Below the pieces are notes generated by a model. It saw nothing but the letters and a program-made list of their open reading frames with translations, made no database searches and had not been told where the DNA came from. The translations under genes and the position numbers were made by a program. Positions 43,515 to 52,255 of a stretch of DNA of 64,000 nucleotides are shown here, in pieces (position 1 is the first letter of the stretch; each line of letters starts with the position of its first letter). This DNA is from JBNAVJ01 sp049700455 (lineage in GTDB: Bacteria; Bacteroidota; Ignavibacteria; Tepidaquicellales; Tepidaquicellaceae): contig JBNAVJ010000004.1 in assembly GCA_049700455.1 (NCBI GenBank), positions 62,001-126,000 on the forward strand. The letters are read 5' to 3'.

Positions 43515-44187
43515 ACTTTTCCGTTTCACTTACAAATTCGAGCAACACATCTTTTGAAAATGGTGAATTAAAGTCAGCAAATCGTTCAGGATGCCATTGT
43601 ATCCCCAGCAAAAAGTGTGATTTATTGTCAATAGCCTCAATCCCTTCTATTGTTCCATCATCAGCCCTACAATTAATTTTTAATCCTTCGCCAAGACGAT
43701 CTACCGCCTGGTGATGAGAACTTGTTACAACACCTGATTTAGCTTTGACAATAGAATATAAGAGAGTATTTTCATAGACAATGATGTTATGATATCGAGG
43801 TTCGTTTTCAGAAATTTTGCGGTGATTAACATTTCTAATTTTTTCTAAATCGAAGACCAGATTCCCTCTGAAGAAAACATTTATTAACTGAATACCTCTG
43901 CAAATTCCAAGAATTGGTATCTGTAAGTTAACAGCGGTTTCAAGTAGCCTCAATTCAAAGCCATCACGTTTTGAGTTATAGACTTGTTCAGTATTGCTTT
44001 CTCTCCAGTCACAATAAACTTCGGGGGAGATATCTTCACCACCGCTGAGAATCAAGCCGCTACACAATTTTAACCTATGTAAGTCGGTAGGTGTGTTGTA
44101 ATCAAGTACAACATAACGTACGTTGAAATGTTCTAACCATTTTATATAAGCATCGAATTTTCTATCACATCTGGAAATGGCAATCAT
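43504..44187 (-). CDS. Class I glutamine amidotransferase, peptidase C26-like
   Basis: This is a PuuD-type gamma-glutamyl hydrolase. The nucleophile Cys96 is in PILGICRGIQLINV, and His199 and Glu201 are in LGIQWHPER. Additional family segments are LILSGGEDISPEVY and SSHHQAVDRLGEGL. The 227-residue length is normal. The polyamine pathway gene PuuD is the characterised relative, but the placement between lpxK and the DUF4292/EnvC pair suggests another gamma-glutamyl substrate. It begins directly after the lpxK stop codon. Confidence 0.88.
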   Translation of the reverse strand: MIAISRCDRKFDAYIKWLEHFNVRYVVLDYNTPTDLHRLKLCSGLILSGGEDISPEVYCDWRESNTEQVYNSKRDGFELRLLETAVNLQIPILGICRGIQLINVFFRGNLVFDLEKIRNVNHRKISENEPRYHNIIVYENTLLYSIVKAKSGVVTSSHHQAVDRLGEGLKINCRADDGTIEGIEAIDNKSHFLLGIQWHPERFADFNSPFSKDVLLEFVSETEKYAH

Positions 44188-45264
44188 TCAAAATTTCAGA
44201 TATTTTTCTTTAAATAAATTAAAGTTATCAAATTCGAGGTCAACTTTTAAGTAATAAATTGGGTACTGGTTAAAGAATTCTTTAAATGCCTGTATCTTCA
44301 CATAATCTTTCTGAGTTGTAACATAAAGGCAATTTTCGACATAAAGTGCTTCTAATTTTTTGATATCCTTCTGTAAGTAGAAATGGTGATCAGGAAAAGA
44401 AATCTTAGCGCAAATCTCATATTTGTTTGACTCAAAAAAACTAAAAAACGATTCCCTGTCAGCGATACCGGCAAACAATATGAGTTTAGTTTGAGACAGG
44501 TAATCAAAAACGCCATCTTTATTTCCAAATCCGGCAAATTTATATTTCATTGTAAAGAACATTCTGGTTGTATCATTTAGATTTTGTGTTTGAGTTAATA
44601 TGTGGGGGGCAATTAAATTTGTTAAATAATTAGCCTTTTGTTTTTCATCCCGGGAAAATTTAAAGTTAATAACAATTGCATCTGCCCTTCTTAATGAGCT
44701 ATAAGGTTCGCGCATATTCCCTACAGGGATTAAAAATTTATAAAGAAAAGTATATCTACTTTGATGTGGTGGGGTTAGGATAACAATATCTTTAGTCCTT
44801 GAAACAGCTCTGTGCTGGAATGCATCATCGAGTAAAACTATGTCTGGAGAAAAATGTTTTTCAGCGTACTTTATTCCTTCTATTCGATTATTCGAGGCTA
44901 TGACAAAAAATTGATTTGGGTTGCTAATCAGTTCTTTAGTAATCATTAATAACTCATCGCCGGTTTCGGCCGGATTAGATTTTAGAGTTTTGCCATCCCA
45001 GACAACCAGTAACCCCTTTGTTTTTCTTTTATATCCTCTTGCTATTATAGCAACACTCTTATTTTGAGAAATAAAATATTTTGCCAGAAAAATTATGAGG
45101 GGGGTTTTCCCTGAACCTCCTGTTGTGATGTTCCCAATAGAAACAACAGGTAATGATGCGCAATATGAGTTGATAAAACGCTTATCAAACAAAAAATTTC
45201 GTATTAAAACAATCAGGTAATAGATACCTGAAAATGGTAATAAAAGAAATCTAATGTATTGCAC
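44188..45264 (-). CDS. lpxK: Tetraacyldisaccharide 4'-kinase
   Basis: LpxK phosphorylates the lipid A disaccharide at the inner membrane. It starts with a hydrophobic helix (FLLLPFSGIYYLIVLI), followed by the Walker A motif GNITTGGSGKTPL at residues 45-57 and the Walker B-like IVLLDDAFQHR. The 358-residue length is typical. It overlaps the lpxB end by 14 bp, confirming a lipid A operon with lpxB. Confidence 0.95.
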   Translation of the reverse strand: MQYIRFLLLPFSGIYYLIVLIRNFLFDKRFINSYCASLPVVSIGNITTGGSGKTPLIIFLAKYFISQNKSVAIIARGYKRKTKGLLVVWDGKTLKSNPAETGDELLMITKELISNPNQFFVIASNNRIEGIKYAEKHFSPDIVLLDDAFQHRAVSRTKDIVILTPPHQSRYTFLYKFLIPVGNMREPYSSLRRADAIVINFKFSRDEKQKANYLTNLIAPHILTQTQNLNDTTRMFFTMKYKFAGFGNKDGVFDYLSQTKLILFAGIADRESFFSFFESNKYEICAKISFPDHHFYLQKDIKKLEALYVENCLYVTTQKDYVKIQAFKEFFNQYPIYYLKVDLEFDNFNLFKEKYLKF

Positions 45265-46381
45265 TGGTAAGATATTGAATTATAATATCTTCTGGATTAA
45301 CATCGGGTTCTACATTGCTCAAATTAGTTCTTACCTGTTTTAATTTGTTTATTATAGTATCACTATAGTTTGAGTCAAAAAGAATTTTTCTGGCTTCCTG
45401 GTAAATATTTTCAGTGGTCATCTGGTTCTGGATAAACTCTTTTACAATTTGTTCTTTTGCAAGAATGTTGCAGAGCGTCACATATTGAATGCGGGCGAAT
45501 ATTTTTGCAATTAAATAATTCGGGAAGTTTGTCTTATAAACAGATATAAGTGGGACTCCCAACAATGCTGCTTCAAGAGATGCAGTTCCAAATTTTGAAA
45601 TTACAAGGTCAGAATTTAGCAATGTTTGATAATAGGTCTGGCTGTTATTTTCTTCTAATGAAATTAGCTCAGTATCTATGAGGTTTATAAATTCTTTTTT
45701 ATTAATTGTTGTGGGCGTGATAAGTTTGAAAGTTATATTATTGTCTGCTCTAAGTTTTTTGGCTACTTCTGTAAGTACTGGCAATATATTAATAATTTCA
45801 CCAATTCTGCTGCCTGGTAGGAGAGTAACGCGTTTTGTTTGTGATTCTTCACGCCTTGAATTTTTCAGAAAATTTTCGATGCGGGTAAGGACAGGGTTTC
45901 CTACATATTTTGCTCTAACCCCTTCCAGTGAATAAAATTCTACCTCAAAAGGGAAAATTACCAGCATTTCATCGACATACTGTTTTACAAACTTGATTCT
46001 GCTTTTATGCCACGCCCATAATTGTGGAGAAATATAGTATATTATTGGCAGGTTAAAGGTTTCTTTTACTGCTTTAGCTAATTTCAGGTTAAATCCGGGA
46101 AAATCGACTAGAAGAAGCAAATCAGGTTTAAGGTCACTTATAATTTTTATAGTTTCTTTAAAAACATCCTTTAGTTTACTATAGTTTTTAAGAACTGATG
46201 TAAAACCACTATAATTTAGAACTGAATATTCAAAAAAGAGTTTTGTACCTGCATCCTGTAAGCTTTTTCCTCCTATGCCATAGAATTCAATGGTATTATT
46301 CTTTTGTAAAATTCTCCGGACAAGGTCGGCTGCATTATTATCACCAGATGCTTCTCCTACGACAATGAAGATTTTATACAT
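45251..46381 (-). CDS. lpxB: Lipid-A-disaccharide synthase
   Basis: LpxB joins UDP-diacylglucosamine and lipid X. The family start VVGEASGDNNAADLVR is clear, with PDLLLLVDFPGFNLKLAKAV, IYYISPQLWAWHKSRIKFVK, LLPGSRIGEI and KFGTASLEAALLGVPLI following in order. 376 residues is the usual size. It heads a minus-strand run through lpxK to ribE and shows that a full lipid A pathway exists. Confidence 0.96.
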   Translation of the reverse strand: MYKIFIVVGEASGDNNAADLVRRILQKNNTIEFYGIGGKSLQDAGTKLFFEYSVLNYSGFTSVLKNYSKLKDVFKETIKIISDLKPDLLLLVDFPGFNLKLAKAVKETFNLPIIYYISPQLWAWHKSRIKFVKQYVDEMLVIFPFEVEFYSLEGVRAKYVGNPVLTRIENFLKNSRREESQTKRVTLLPGSRIGEIINILPVLTEVAKKLRADNNITFKLITPTTINKKEFINLIDTELISLEENNSQTYYQTLLNSDLVISKFGTASLEAALLGVPLISVYKTNFPNYLIAKIFARIQYVTLCNILAKEQIVKEFIQNQMTTENIYQEARKILFDSNYSDTIINKLKQVRTNLSNVEPDVNPEDIIIQYLTSAIH

Positions 46382-46443
46382 AAGGGGAATTTGATTTTTA
46401 CCAATTTAGTAAAAAACAAATTGAATGTAAACTGTATTCTTGA

Positions 46444-47067
46444 TTAAAAACGAATGGTAAATCCTCCAAGAGCACTAATGAAGGTTATATTTTCATCGGT
46501 CGAGAATATTGTGTGTATATTTGTTCGCACGATGAAAAATATTGAGTTGGATATTACTATTTCTCCTCCTATACCTGTTGAAGCCCCTAACTTTATAATG
46601 GATCGGGAATTTCTATAGACGCCAAGGGAGTCAGTGAATTCAGTTTCGTTCATAAGCACTGGTCCTGTCCCCACTTCAAAAAATATGGCTGATCTGTAGC
46701 AACGGGGACAGAAATAGAATTTTGGGCCGAGAGTAAATTCAAGGTAATTACCGTCAGGGTCATAGACGGAATTTCTGGTAAGAATATGATCAGTAATCCT
46801 CAGTGAGGCAGAAGCTTCCTCGTTGATACGATACAGAAAATCTAAGCCAACAGCAGTACTTGTTCCAAATTTTTTCTGGAAATCATTAATAGGATAGATA
46901 GGTCCTCCGAAAACCGCAAGCTGGAAGAAGTTTTTTCTTCTAAAATTTTTTAATTCTTCCTCATAAGATTTTTTCACTTCTGTATTCTGAGATAGTAAGG
47001 TAGTAGCATTTCCTATGATAAACAGAATTATAGACAATAAGTAACAAGTTAATTTATTCGTACTCAT
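46444..47067 (-). CDS. Outer-membrane beta-barrel protein
   Basis: This 207-residue protein has a signal peptide (ending TLLSQN), then a charged helix (YEEELKNFRRKN), then amphipathic strands such as FFQLAVFGGPIYPIND and LEFTLGPKFYFCPRCY, and ends in GGFTIRF. The pair of cysteines in FCPRCY is unusual for a small barrel. It resembles porin-like OmpW/OmpX families of Bacteroidota without a specific match. It lies 62 bp upstream of lpxB, likely in the same operon or its leader. Confidence 0.7.
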   Translation of the reverse strand: MSTNKLTCYLLSIILFIIGNATTLLSQNTEVKKSYEEELKNFRRKNFFQLAVFGGPIYPINDFQKKFGTSTAVGLDFLYRINEEASASLRITDHILTRNSVYDPDGNYLEFTLGPKFYFCPRCYRSAIFFEVGTGPVLMNETEFTDSLGVYRNSRSIIKLGASTGIGGEIVISNSIFFIVRTNIHTIFSTDENITFISALGGFTIRF

Positions 47068-47273
47068 AAATAGAGTTTGCTTCTTTAAAACATTTTTATA
47101 TACTATCTAAATAAAAACTAATTATTTAGATTAGCAATGTCAAGAACAAAAGCTAACTATAAAAATCATATTCAGCTATTTAAAGTTCCAACAAAGAAAT
47201 TAATGGAATATCTTTTTGTCTATGAAAAAAGCAGAGGGGAGTTTTGGATAACTGGTATTTTGTTTGTAAGTCT

Positions 47274-47855
47274 TTAGATATATAGATAATATATAATGAT
47301 GATTCCTGTTAATATAATAAGTGCCTGGAGTGTTCGAGTTTCTGATTTTAAACCTTCGGTAAAATCGAAGGGTAATTTTGATTGAGCTTCTGGTGGTATT
47401 GGTTTTGGAAATGGTAGAAATCTTTTTACAGCTCTACAATATAGAGCATACTTCTCCTTGAATTGATTGCGTAGATATTCTTCTTCATTTAGTATAATAG
47501 CATAGTATTGAAATATAAAGAAACACACAGCCACTATTTGTAAGTATGGAAAGAAAGTGTAACTCATAATTCCTATTCCAAGATAGATTAAGATGTTTCC
47601 AGCGTATAATGGATTGCGTATAATAGAAAAAGGGCCCTGTGTTACTAAATTAGACCCTCCCACTTCAGAAGTGGTGCGTGTTTCACTACCTGCATAACTT
47701 ACTGCAAATATTCTTATCAATTCGCCTGTAACAGTTAACACTAATCCAGAGAGTATACTGTAAATGTTAGGGTTCATAAAGATGAACATTACAAAAATAA
47801 AGGGAAGGGGAGTATAGCTACGATATTTAAAAAGTATCTTTCCAATATTCTTCAT
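47274..47855 (-). CDS. Isoprenylcysteine carboxyl methyltransferase-like membrane protein
   Basis: This 193-residue protein has about five membrane helices and the ICMT/PEMT pattern GPFSIIRNPLYAGNILIYLG followed by ILNEEEYLRNQFKEKYALYCR. ICMT-family proteins methylate lipids or prenylated proteins with S-adenosylmethionine; bacterial members are mostly uncharacterised. It starts 3 bp after the HAD phosphatase gene and ends the smc operon. Confidence 0.83.
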   Translation of the reverse strand: MKNIGKILFKYRSYTPLPFIFVMFIFMNPNIYSILSGLVLTVTGELIRIFAVSYAGSETRTTSEVGGSNLVTQGPFSIIRNPLYAGNILIYLGIGIMSYTFFPYLQIVAVCFFIFQYYAIILNEEEYLRNQFKEKYALYCRAVKRFLPFPKPIPPEAQSKLPFDFTEGLKSETRTLQALIILTGIIIIYYLYI

Positions 47856-47858
47856 TAT

Positions 47859-48620
47859 TCAACCTCCGAGATAAACATCTCTTCTTAACAGACGAGCTGA
47901 TTGTCTTTGTTTAATCTTACCTTGTGAGATGAGTTTTTCTAACTTATTCTGTACATCTCTGAAATTTTTATAATCGTAATATGTAATGTTATGTTTCCAG
48001 CAATAAGAAGCTAAACTTTTTTTTGCAAAAACTATATCTGCATAGTTACTTGCACAGAAATCGGAGACTCCATCCCCGATGAATACTGATACTTCATTGT
48101 TATACTCGTCAGTATGGGTAAGGATGATATTACGTTTGCTTACTCCGCAATAACTACAATGTTCATCTTCATAAGGGAATTCACAGGAAAGTTTATATTG
48201 AATTGTTTTGTCATCTTCTGAGAGTTCTTCTTTGACAACAAGCTTATTACAGAATACTTTCAAGTTAAGGGATTCCCGTTTCAGAAGATAATTTATATAG
48301 TAATCAAGCCCTTCACTGAGAAGGATTATTTCGTAATTCTTTTCTTCGCAGTATTTAACAAACTCTTTAAAATATTCATCAAATTCTTCAGCATCGAGAT
48401 ATTTATCGAATTGTTCAAAGGAAAAGTCTTCAACAAGGGAGAGCTCCCTTAATGTGCACTGCCTCGACGAGATGAAATTCGAAGCGAACTCGTAGCATAC
48501 TTCTCCAAAAGCATCTTCATCTTTGATAAATTTTCCAAGTGCTGAGACCCAGATATCATTTTTTGTTACAGTTCCATCAAAGTCACAAAAAATCTTAAGG
48601 TGGGGAATCGGTTTAGACAT
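47859..48620 (-). CDS. HAD-family phosphatase (MtnX-like, HAD-IB)
   Basis: The nucleophile motif KIFCDFDGTVTKND is near the N-terminus, the second motif is ILLSEGLDYY, and the metal motif is VFIGDGVSDFCAS. The 253 residues resemble MtnX-like or phosphoserine-phosphatase-like HAD-IB enzymes. The segment DEHCSYCGVSKRNII supplies a Cys pair often seen in this group. Substrate unknown. It lies 3 bp after smc in the same tight operon. Confidence 0.84.
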   Translation of the reverse strand: MSKPIPHLKIFCDFDGTVTKNDIWVSALGKFIKDEDAFGEVCYEFASNFISSRQCTLRELSLVEDFSFEQFDKYLDAEEFDEYFKEFVKYCEEKNYEIILLSEGLDYYINYLLKRESLNLKVFCNKLVVKEELSEDDKTIQYKLSCEFPYEDEHCSYCGVSKRNIILTHTDEYNNEVSVFIGDGVSDFCASNYADIVFAKKSLASYCWKHNITYYDYKNFRDVQNKLEKLISQGKIKQRQSARLLRRDVYLGG

Positions 48621-48622
48621 CT

Positions 48623-51600
48623 TTAACCTGTTTTTTGCTTGAATACAGTTTCAACAATTGTGGTTACTCCGGGTTCCTGCATTGTAACTCCGTAAAGTCT
48701 GTCTGCTTTCTCCATTGTGCGTTCGTTATGGGTAATAATGATAAACTGAGTATTATTAGAAAATTTTCTTATCATCTTGTTAAAACGCTCCAGGTTTGCT
48801 GAGTCAAGAGGCGCATCAACTTCATCGAGCACACAGAATGGTGAAGGCTTAACGAGATATATCGCAAATAGTAAAGCTATTGCCACGAGAGTTTTTTCCC
48901 CTTGTGATAGCAGTTCTATACTGGTTGGTTTCTTACCTCTGGGTTTAGCAACTATTTCAATTTTTGCTTCAAGGGGGTCTTCAATAATTCTTCCATTGTC
49001 ATCCTGTTCATATACAAGTTTTAGGTTTGCTTCATCTCCTTCAGAAAAAAGTTCTTTGAAAATATTTATAAAATTCTGTCTTATTTGCTCAAAGGTATTT
49101 AAAAATTTTTCTTTTGCTTCATTATTTATTCGTTCAATTGTTCTGATAATATTCTTCTCTGCCTCATGCAAATCATCTCGTTGGGTTATTAAGTTTTCAA
49201 GTTCTTTCTTCTCATTTTCAAAATCGTCCCACACTATTTGTTGATATCCGCCTCCAAATTTTTTAAGTTTCTCCGTTAACTCTTCAACAACATTTCTAAC
49301 TCGTTCGACATCAAACACTCCATCCATCGTTGTATATTCACTTATTACAGTTGAAAGAATAACATCATTCTTTAAAGCATTAAAATCATTTGTTAGTTCA
49401 ACTTCATATTTATTTTTAATTATATTTTTTAGGTTTTCTGCTTTGATTTCGTTTTCTTTAATTTTAATCTGAGCGTTTACGAGTGCTTGTGATACTTTAT
49501 CAAATTGGCTTCTTTTCCCTCGTCTTTGATTATCTATCTGATTTTGTTTCTGCCTTATTTCATCATATTTATGTTGTAGTAAAGTTTGTTGTTCCTGAAC
49601 CTTACCAAGTTCAGCATAGAATTCTTTGAGCTGATTATTTTTTGTTTCGTTGTCACGTAATAAATTTTGGTGTTCTTCTTCGAATGCAATAATATGTTTT
49701 TGATTTCTGTTAATCTGGTCGGTCTGAAACTGGATATTACTTATTGCCCGTTGTAATGAGGACTCTTCATTTTTAATCTCATTTTTAAGTTTGATAACTT
49801 CAAGATTGAAGTTATTGTATTCTTCAAGATGTAATCTGTAGTTTTGTTCTATTTCGTTAAATTCATCAGATAGGAAAGCAAGTTCTTTTTCAGCATTGGA
49901 TTGTTCATTTTCTAATTTTGAAACCTGGTTAATGATTGTATTTACCTGAAGATTTAAATCATCAGTCTCAGAATGGGTGGACTGATATTCTTTTTCCATT
50001 TGTTCAATTTCTGTATTGGTAGCTGATATCTTTTCTGTTAATACAGTTATATCTTTATTAAGTATAAGTAATTCCTTTCCTAATTCTGATATTAATTCTG
50101 TAAGTGAAGCAATATCTATTGAATTAATTTTATCTGTAAGTTGGTTTATTTGTTCTTTTATTTCAGAAATTTCCCCTTGTAGTTTTAGTGACCTTTTTTT
50201 AAGTTCTTCAATTCTCTGATCACGACCCATCTTTAGGTTTTCCTCATTGGTTTTTCCTCCAGCCCTTACAAAGCTCTCAGTAACTATATCTCCGTCAAGT
50301 GTTATGAATTTATAATAATTATCGCGGGCATATTTGAACGCTGTATCAAGTGTATCGACAATTACATATTCATCCAGCAGATAGCTAACGAGGTCTTTGT
50401 ATGTTGGGTCTGTAATCTCTACCAACTTATCTGCAAATCCATACACGCCTTTGTCAGTTATAAAATCAGGGTCATCACCATATATATCAAAGTGAAAGTA
50501 AGGTAAACTTAATTTATCCTGTAAGATAAAGGTTACCTTACCCTTATCTTTTTCATTTAATTCATCAATGATTTTAGTCAGTTGTGCAGAATTTTTTAAT
50601 ACCAAATAGTTTGATACTTCTCCAAGGGCGGTTTCAATAGCAACTTTGAATTTGTCTTCTACATTAAGCATACTAAGAACTGTACAAACGAAATCGGATT
50701 TTTTTTCTTTCAGTAAATATTGAATACCTTCTACATAGTCTTCAAACGATTCTTTTAAATTTACCAGGTGCGCAATCTTACTCTCTATTTTTTGTAATTC
50801 CTGTTGTTTATCAGTTAAAGATTGATTCAGTAAATCAAGTTTTGAATTCAGGTTGTTCTTGAGGGATATTTTGACAGATAGTTCATTTTCAGTCTTTTTC
50901 TTTTGTGTTTTTACAGTTTCTAACTTATCAGTTAGCAGGTTTTTTTCATTCTCAAGTTTTTCAATAGTCTTAAGGTTATTTTCATTAATGTCTGATATTT
51001 TTTTCAGCCTTTCATAGTTGTTTTCTAATCTGATTTTATATTTTTCATATAAGTTCTTACTGTCGTTAACCTTTTTGATGATTTCTTTTAATTTCAGCCC
51101 TAAATGGTAAATCTCGTTTTTTTTGTCGGTCATTATGTTGGTTGTCTCGTCGAGATTATTTTTTTTCTCTCTCAGAGAAACTTCCGAGATTTCGAGCGAT
51201 CTTTTTAATACTTCAAGGTTTTCAGAGGCAGCATCTCTTCTGCCCCTATTATTTTCTATATTCCTTGTAAGATTTTCGTTTTCAAGTTTGAGTCGTTCTA
51301 TGTTTTTATGAAGGTTTGATAATTTTTCGTTATTAACAAGTATTATTTTTTCGAGGTCTGTTATTATACGTTTCTTGGTTTCTAAAATCAGAGAGGTTTC
51401 TTTTATTGAGGTTTCTACTGTTTGTGATTCTGATAAAAAGGAATCATATGTTTGGTCATATTCTTTAATTTCTTTCAGAAGTCTGTCTTTAAGCTCAAGG
51501 TTATCAACTTCGTGGTCTTTAATTTCAGCAATTTCATTGATTAGACTACAGTATTGGTGGGTATATAATATAATCTCAAGATTTCTCAATTCTTCATAGG

Positions 51601-52252
51601 TTTTTCTGGCTTCTTCATTGCGCTTCACCTGCCGTTCAAGAGCACTTACATTTCTTTGTTTTTCTCTAATAATATCATTAACTCTTGAAATATCCTGTTT
51701 AACAGATTCAAGTCTTTTTAACGTAGTATCCCTATTATATTTGTATGAGACAACTCCTGCGGCTTCCTCAAACATCTTTCGCCTTTCATTTTTTACTGAG
51801 GATAAAATAGTTTCAACCATTTTAAGCTCAATTACGGAATATGCATCCGGTCCTATGCCCGTATCAACAAATAAGTTTCTTATATCTTTTAGCCTTACTT
51901 TTGTCCCGTTCAGATAATATTCTGTTTCTCCATTTCGAAAGAAACGTCTGGCTATTTGAACCTCAGTGTATTCAGTGGGAAGTATGTTCTTATTGTTCTG
52001 AATTGTGATGGCAACTTCAGCAATGCTTAAAGGTTTGCGAAATTTTGTACCGGAAAACACAATATCTTCACGTTTTTCACTCCTTAAAACCTTATCTCCC
52101 TGTTCCCCCAGAACCCACCGTATAGCGTCAACAATATTAGATTTTCCAGACCCGTTAGGCCCGACTATAGCAGAGACTCCTGAATCGAATTCAATTACAG
52201 TTTTCTCAGGAAATGACTTAAATCCAAATATTTCTAATTTTGATAGATACAA
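48623..52252 (-). CDS. smc: Chromosome segregation ATPase SMC
   Basis: SMC organises and segregates the chromosome. The N-terminal head has Walker A GPNGSGKSNIVDAIRWVLGE. Two long coiled coils flank a hinge (around residues 500-660, with AIETALGEVSNYLVL and FVRAGGKTN). The C-terminal head has signature LLSQGEKTLVAIALLFA and Walker B FCVLDEVDAPLD. The 1,209-residue length is full. No scpA or scpB is in the window. It begins 3 bp after the GH2-like membrane gene. Confidence 0.97.
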   Translation of the reverse strand: MYLSKLEIFGFKSFPEKTVIEFDSGVSAIVGPNGSGKSNIVDAIRWVLGEQGDKVLRSEKREDIVFSGTKFRKPLSIAEVAITIQNNKNILPTEYTEVQIARRFFRNGETEYYLNGTKVRLKDIRNLFVDTGIGPDAYSVIELKMVETILSSVKNERRKMFEEAAGVVSYKYNRDTTLKRLESVKQDISRVNDIIREKQRNVSALERQVKRNEEARKTYEELRNLEIILYTHQYCSLINEIAEIKDHEVDNLELKDRLLKEIKEYDQTYDSFLSESQTVETSIKETSLILETKKRIITDLEKIILVNNEKLSNLHKNIERLKLENENLTRNIENNRGRRDAASENLEVLKRSLEISEVSLREKKNNLDETTNIMTDKKNEIYHLGLKLKEIIKKVNDSKNLYEKYKIRLENNYERLKKISDINENNLKTIEKLENEKNLLTDKLETVKTQKKKTENELSVKISLKNNLNSKLDLLNQSLTDKQQELQKIESKIAHLVNLKESFEDYVEGIQYLLKEKKSDFVCTVLSMLNVEDKFKVAIETALGEVSNYLVLKNSAQLTKIIDELNEKDKGKVTFILQDKLSLPYFHFDIYGDDPDFITDKGVYGFADKLVEITDPTYKDLVSYLLDEYVIVDTLDTAFKYARDNYYKFITLDGDIVTESFVRAGGKTNEENLKMGRDQRIEELKKRSLKLQGEISEIKEQINQLTDKINSIDIASLTELISELGKELLILNKDITVLTEKISATNTEIEQMEKEYQSTHSETDDLNLQVNTIINQVSKLENEQSNAEKELAFLSDEFNEIEQNYRLHLEEYNNFNLEVIKLKNEIKNEESSLQRAISNIQFQTDQINRNQKHIIAFEEEHQNLLRDNETKNNQLKEFYAELGKVQEQQTLLQHKYDEIRQKQNQIDNQRRGKRSQFDKVSQALVNAQIKIKENEIKAENLKNIIKNKYEVELTNDFNALKNDVILSTVISEYTTMDGVFDVERVRNVVEELTEKLKKFGGGYQQIVWDDFENEKKELENLITQRDDLHEAEKNIIRTIERINNEAKEKFLNTFEQIRQNFINIFKELFSEGDEANLKLVYEQDDNGRIIEDPLEAKIEIVAKPRGKKPTSIELLSQGEKTLVAIALLFAIYLVKPSPFCVLDEVDAPLDSANLERFNKMIRKFSNNTQFIIITHNERTMEKADRLYGVTMQEPGVTTIVETVFKQKTG

Positions 52253-52255
52253 TTT

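Noticed and set aside
47137..47277. A plus-strand 46-codon frame between the beta-barrel gene and the ICMT-like gene
   Set aside because: It has no ribosome site, overlaps the ICMT-like gene end and shows no family feature; AT-rich DNA gives such frames by chance.
48777..49244. A plus-strand 155-codon frame opposite the SMC head
   Set aside because: It lies antisense to conserved Walker B and signature codons; the serine-rich product is a codon artefact.
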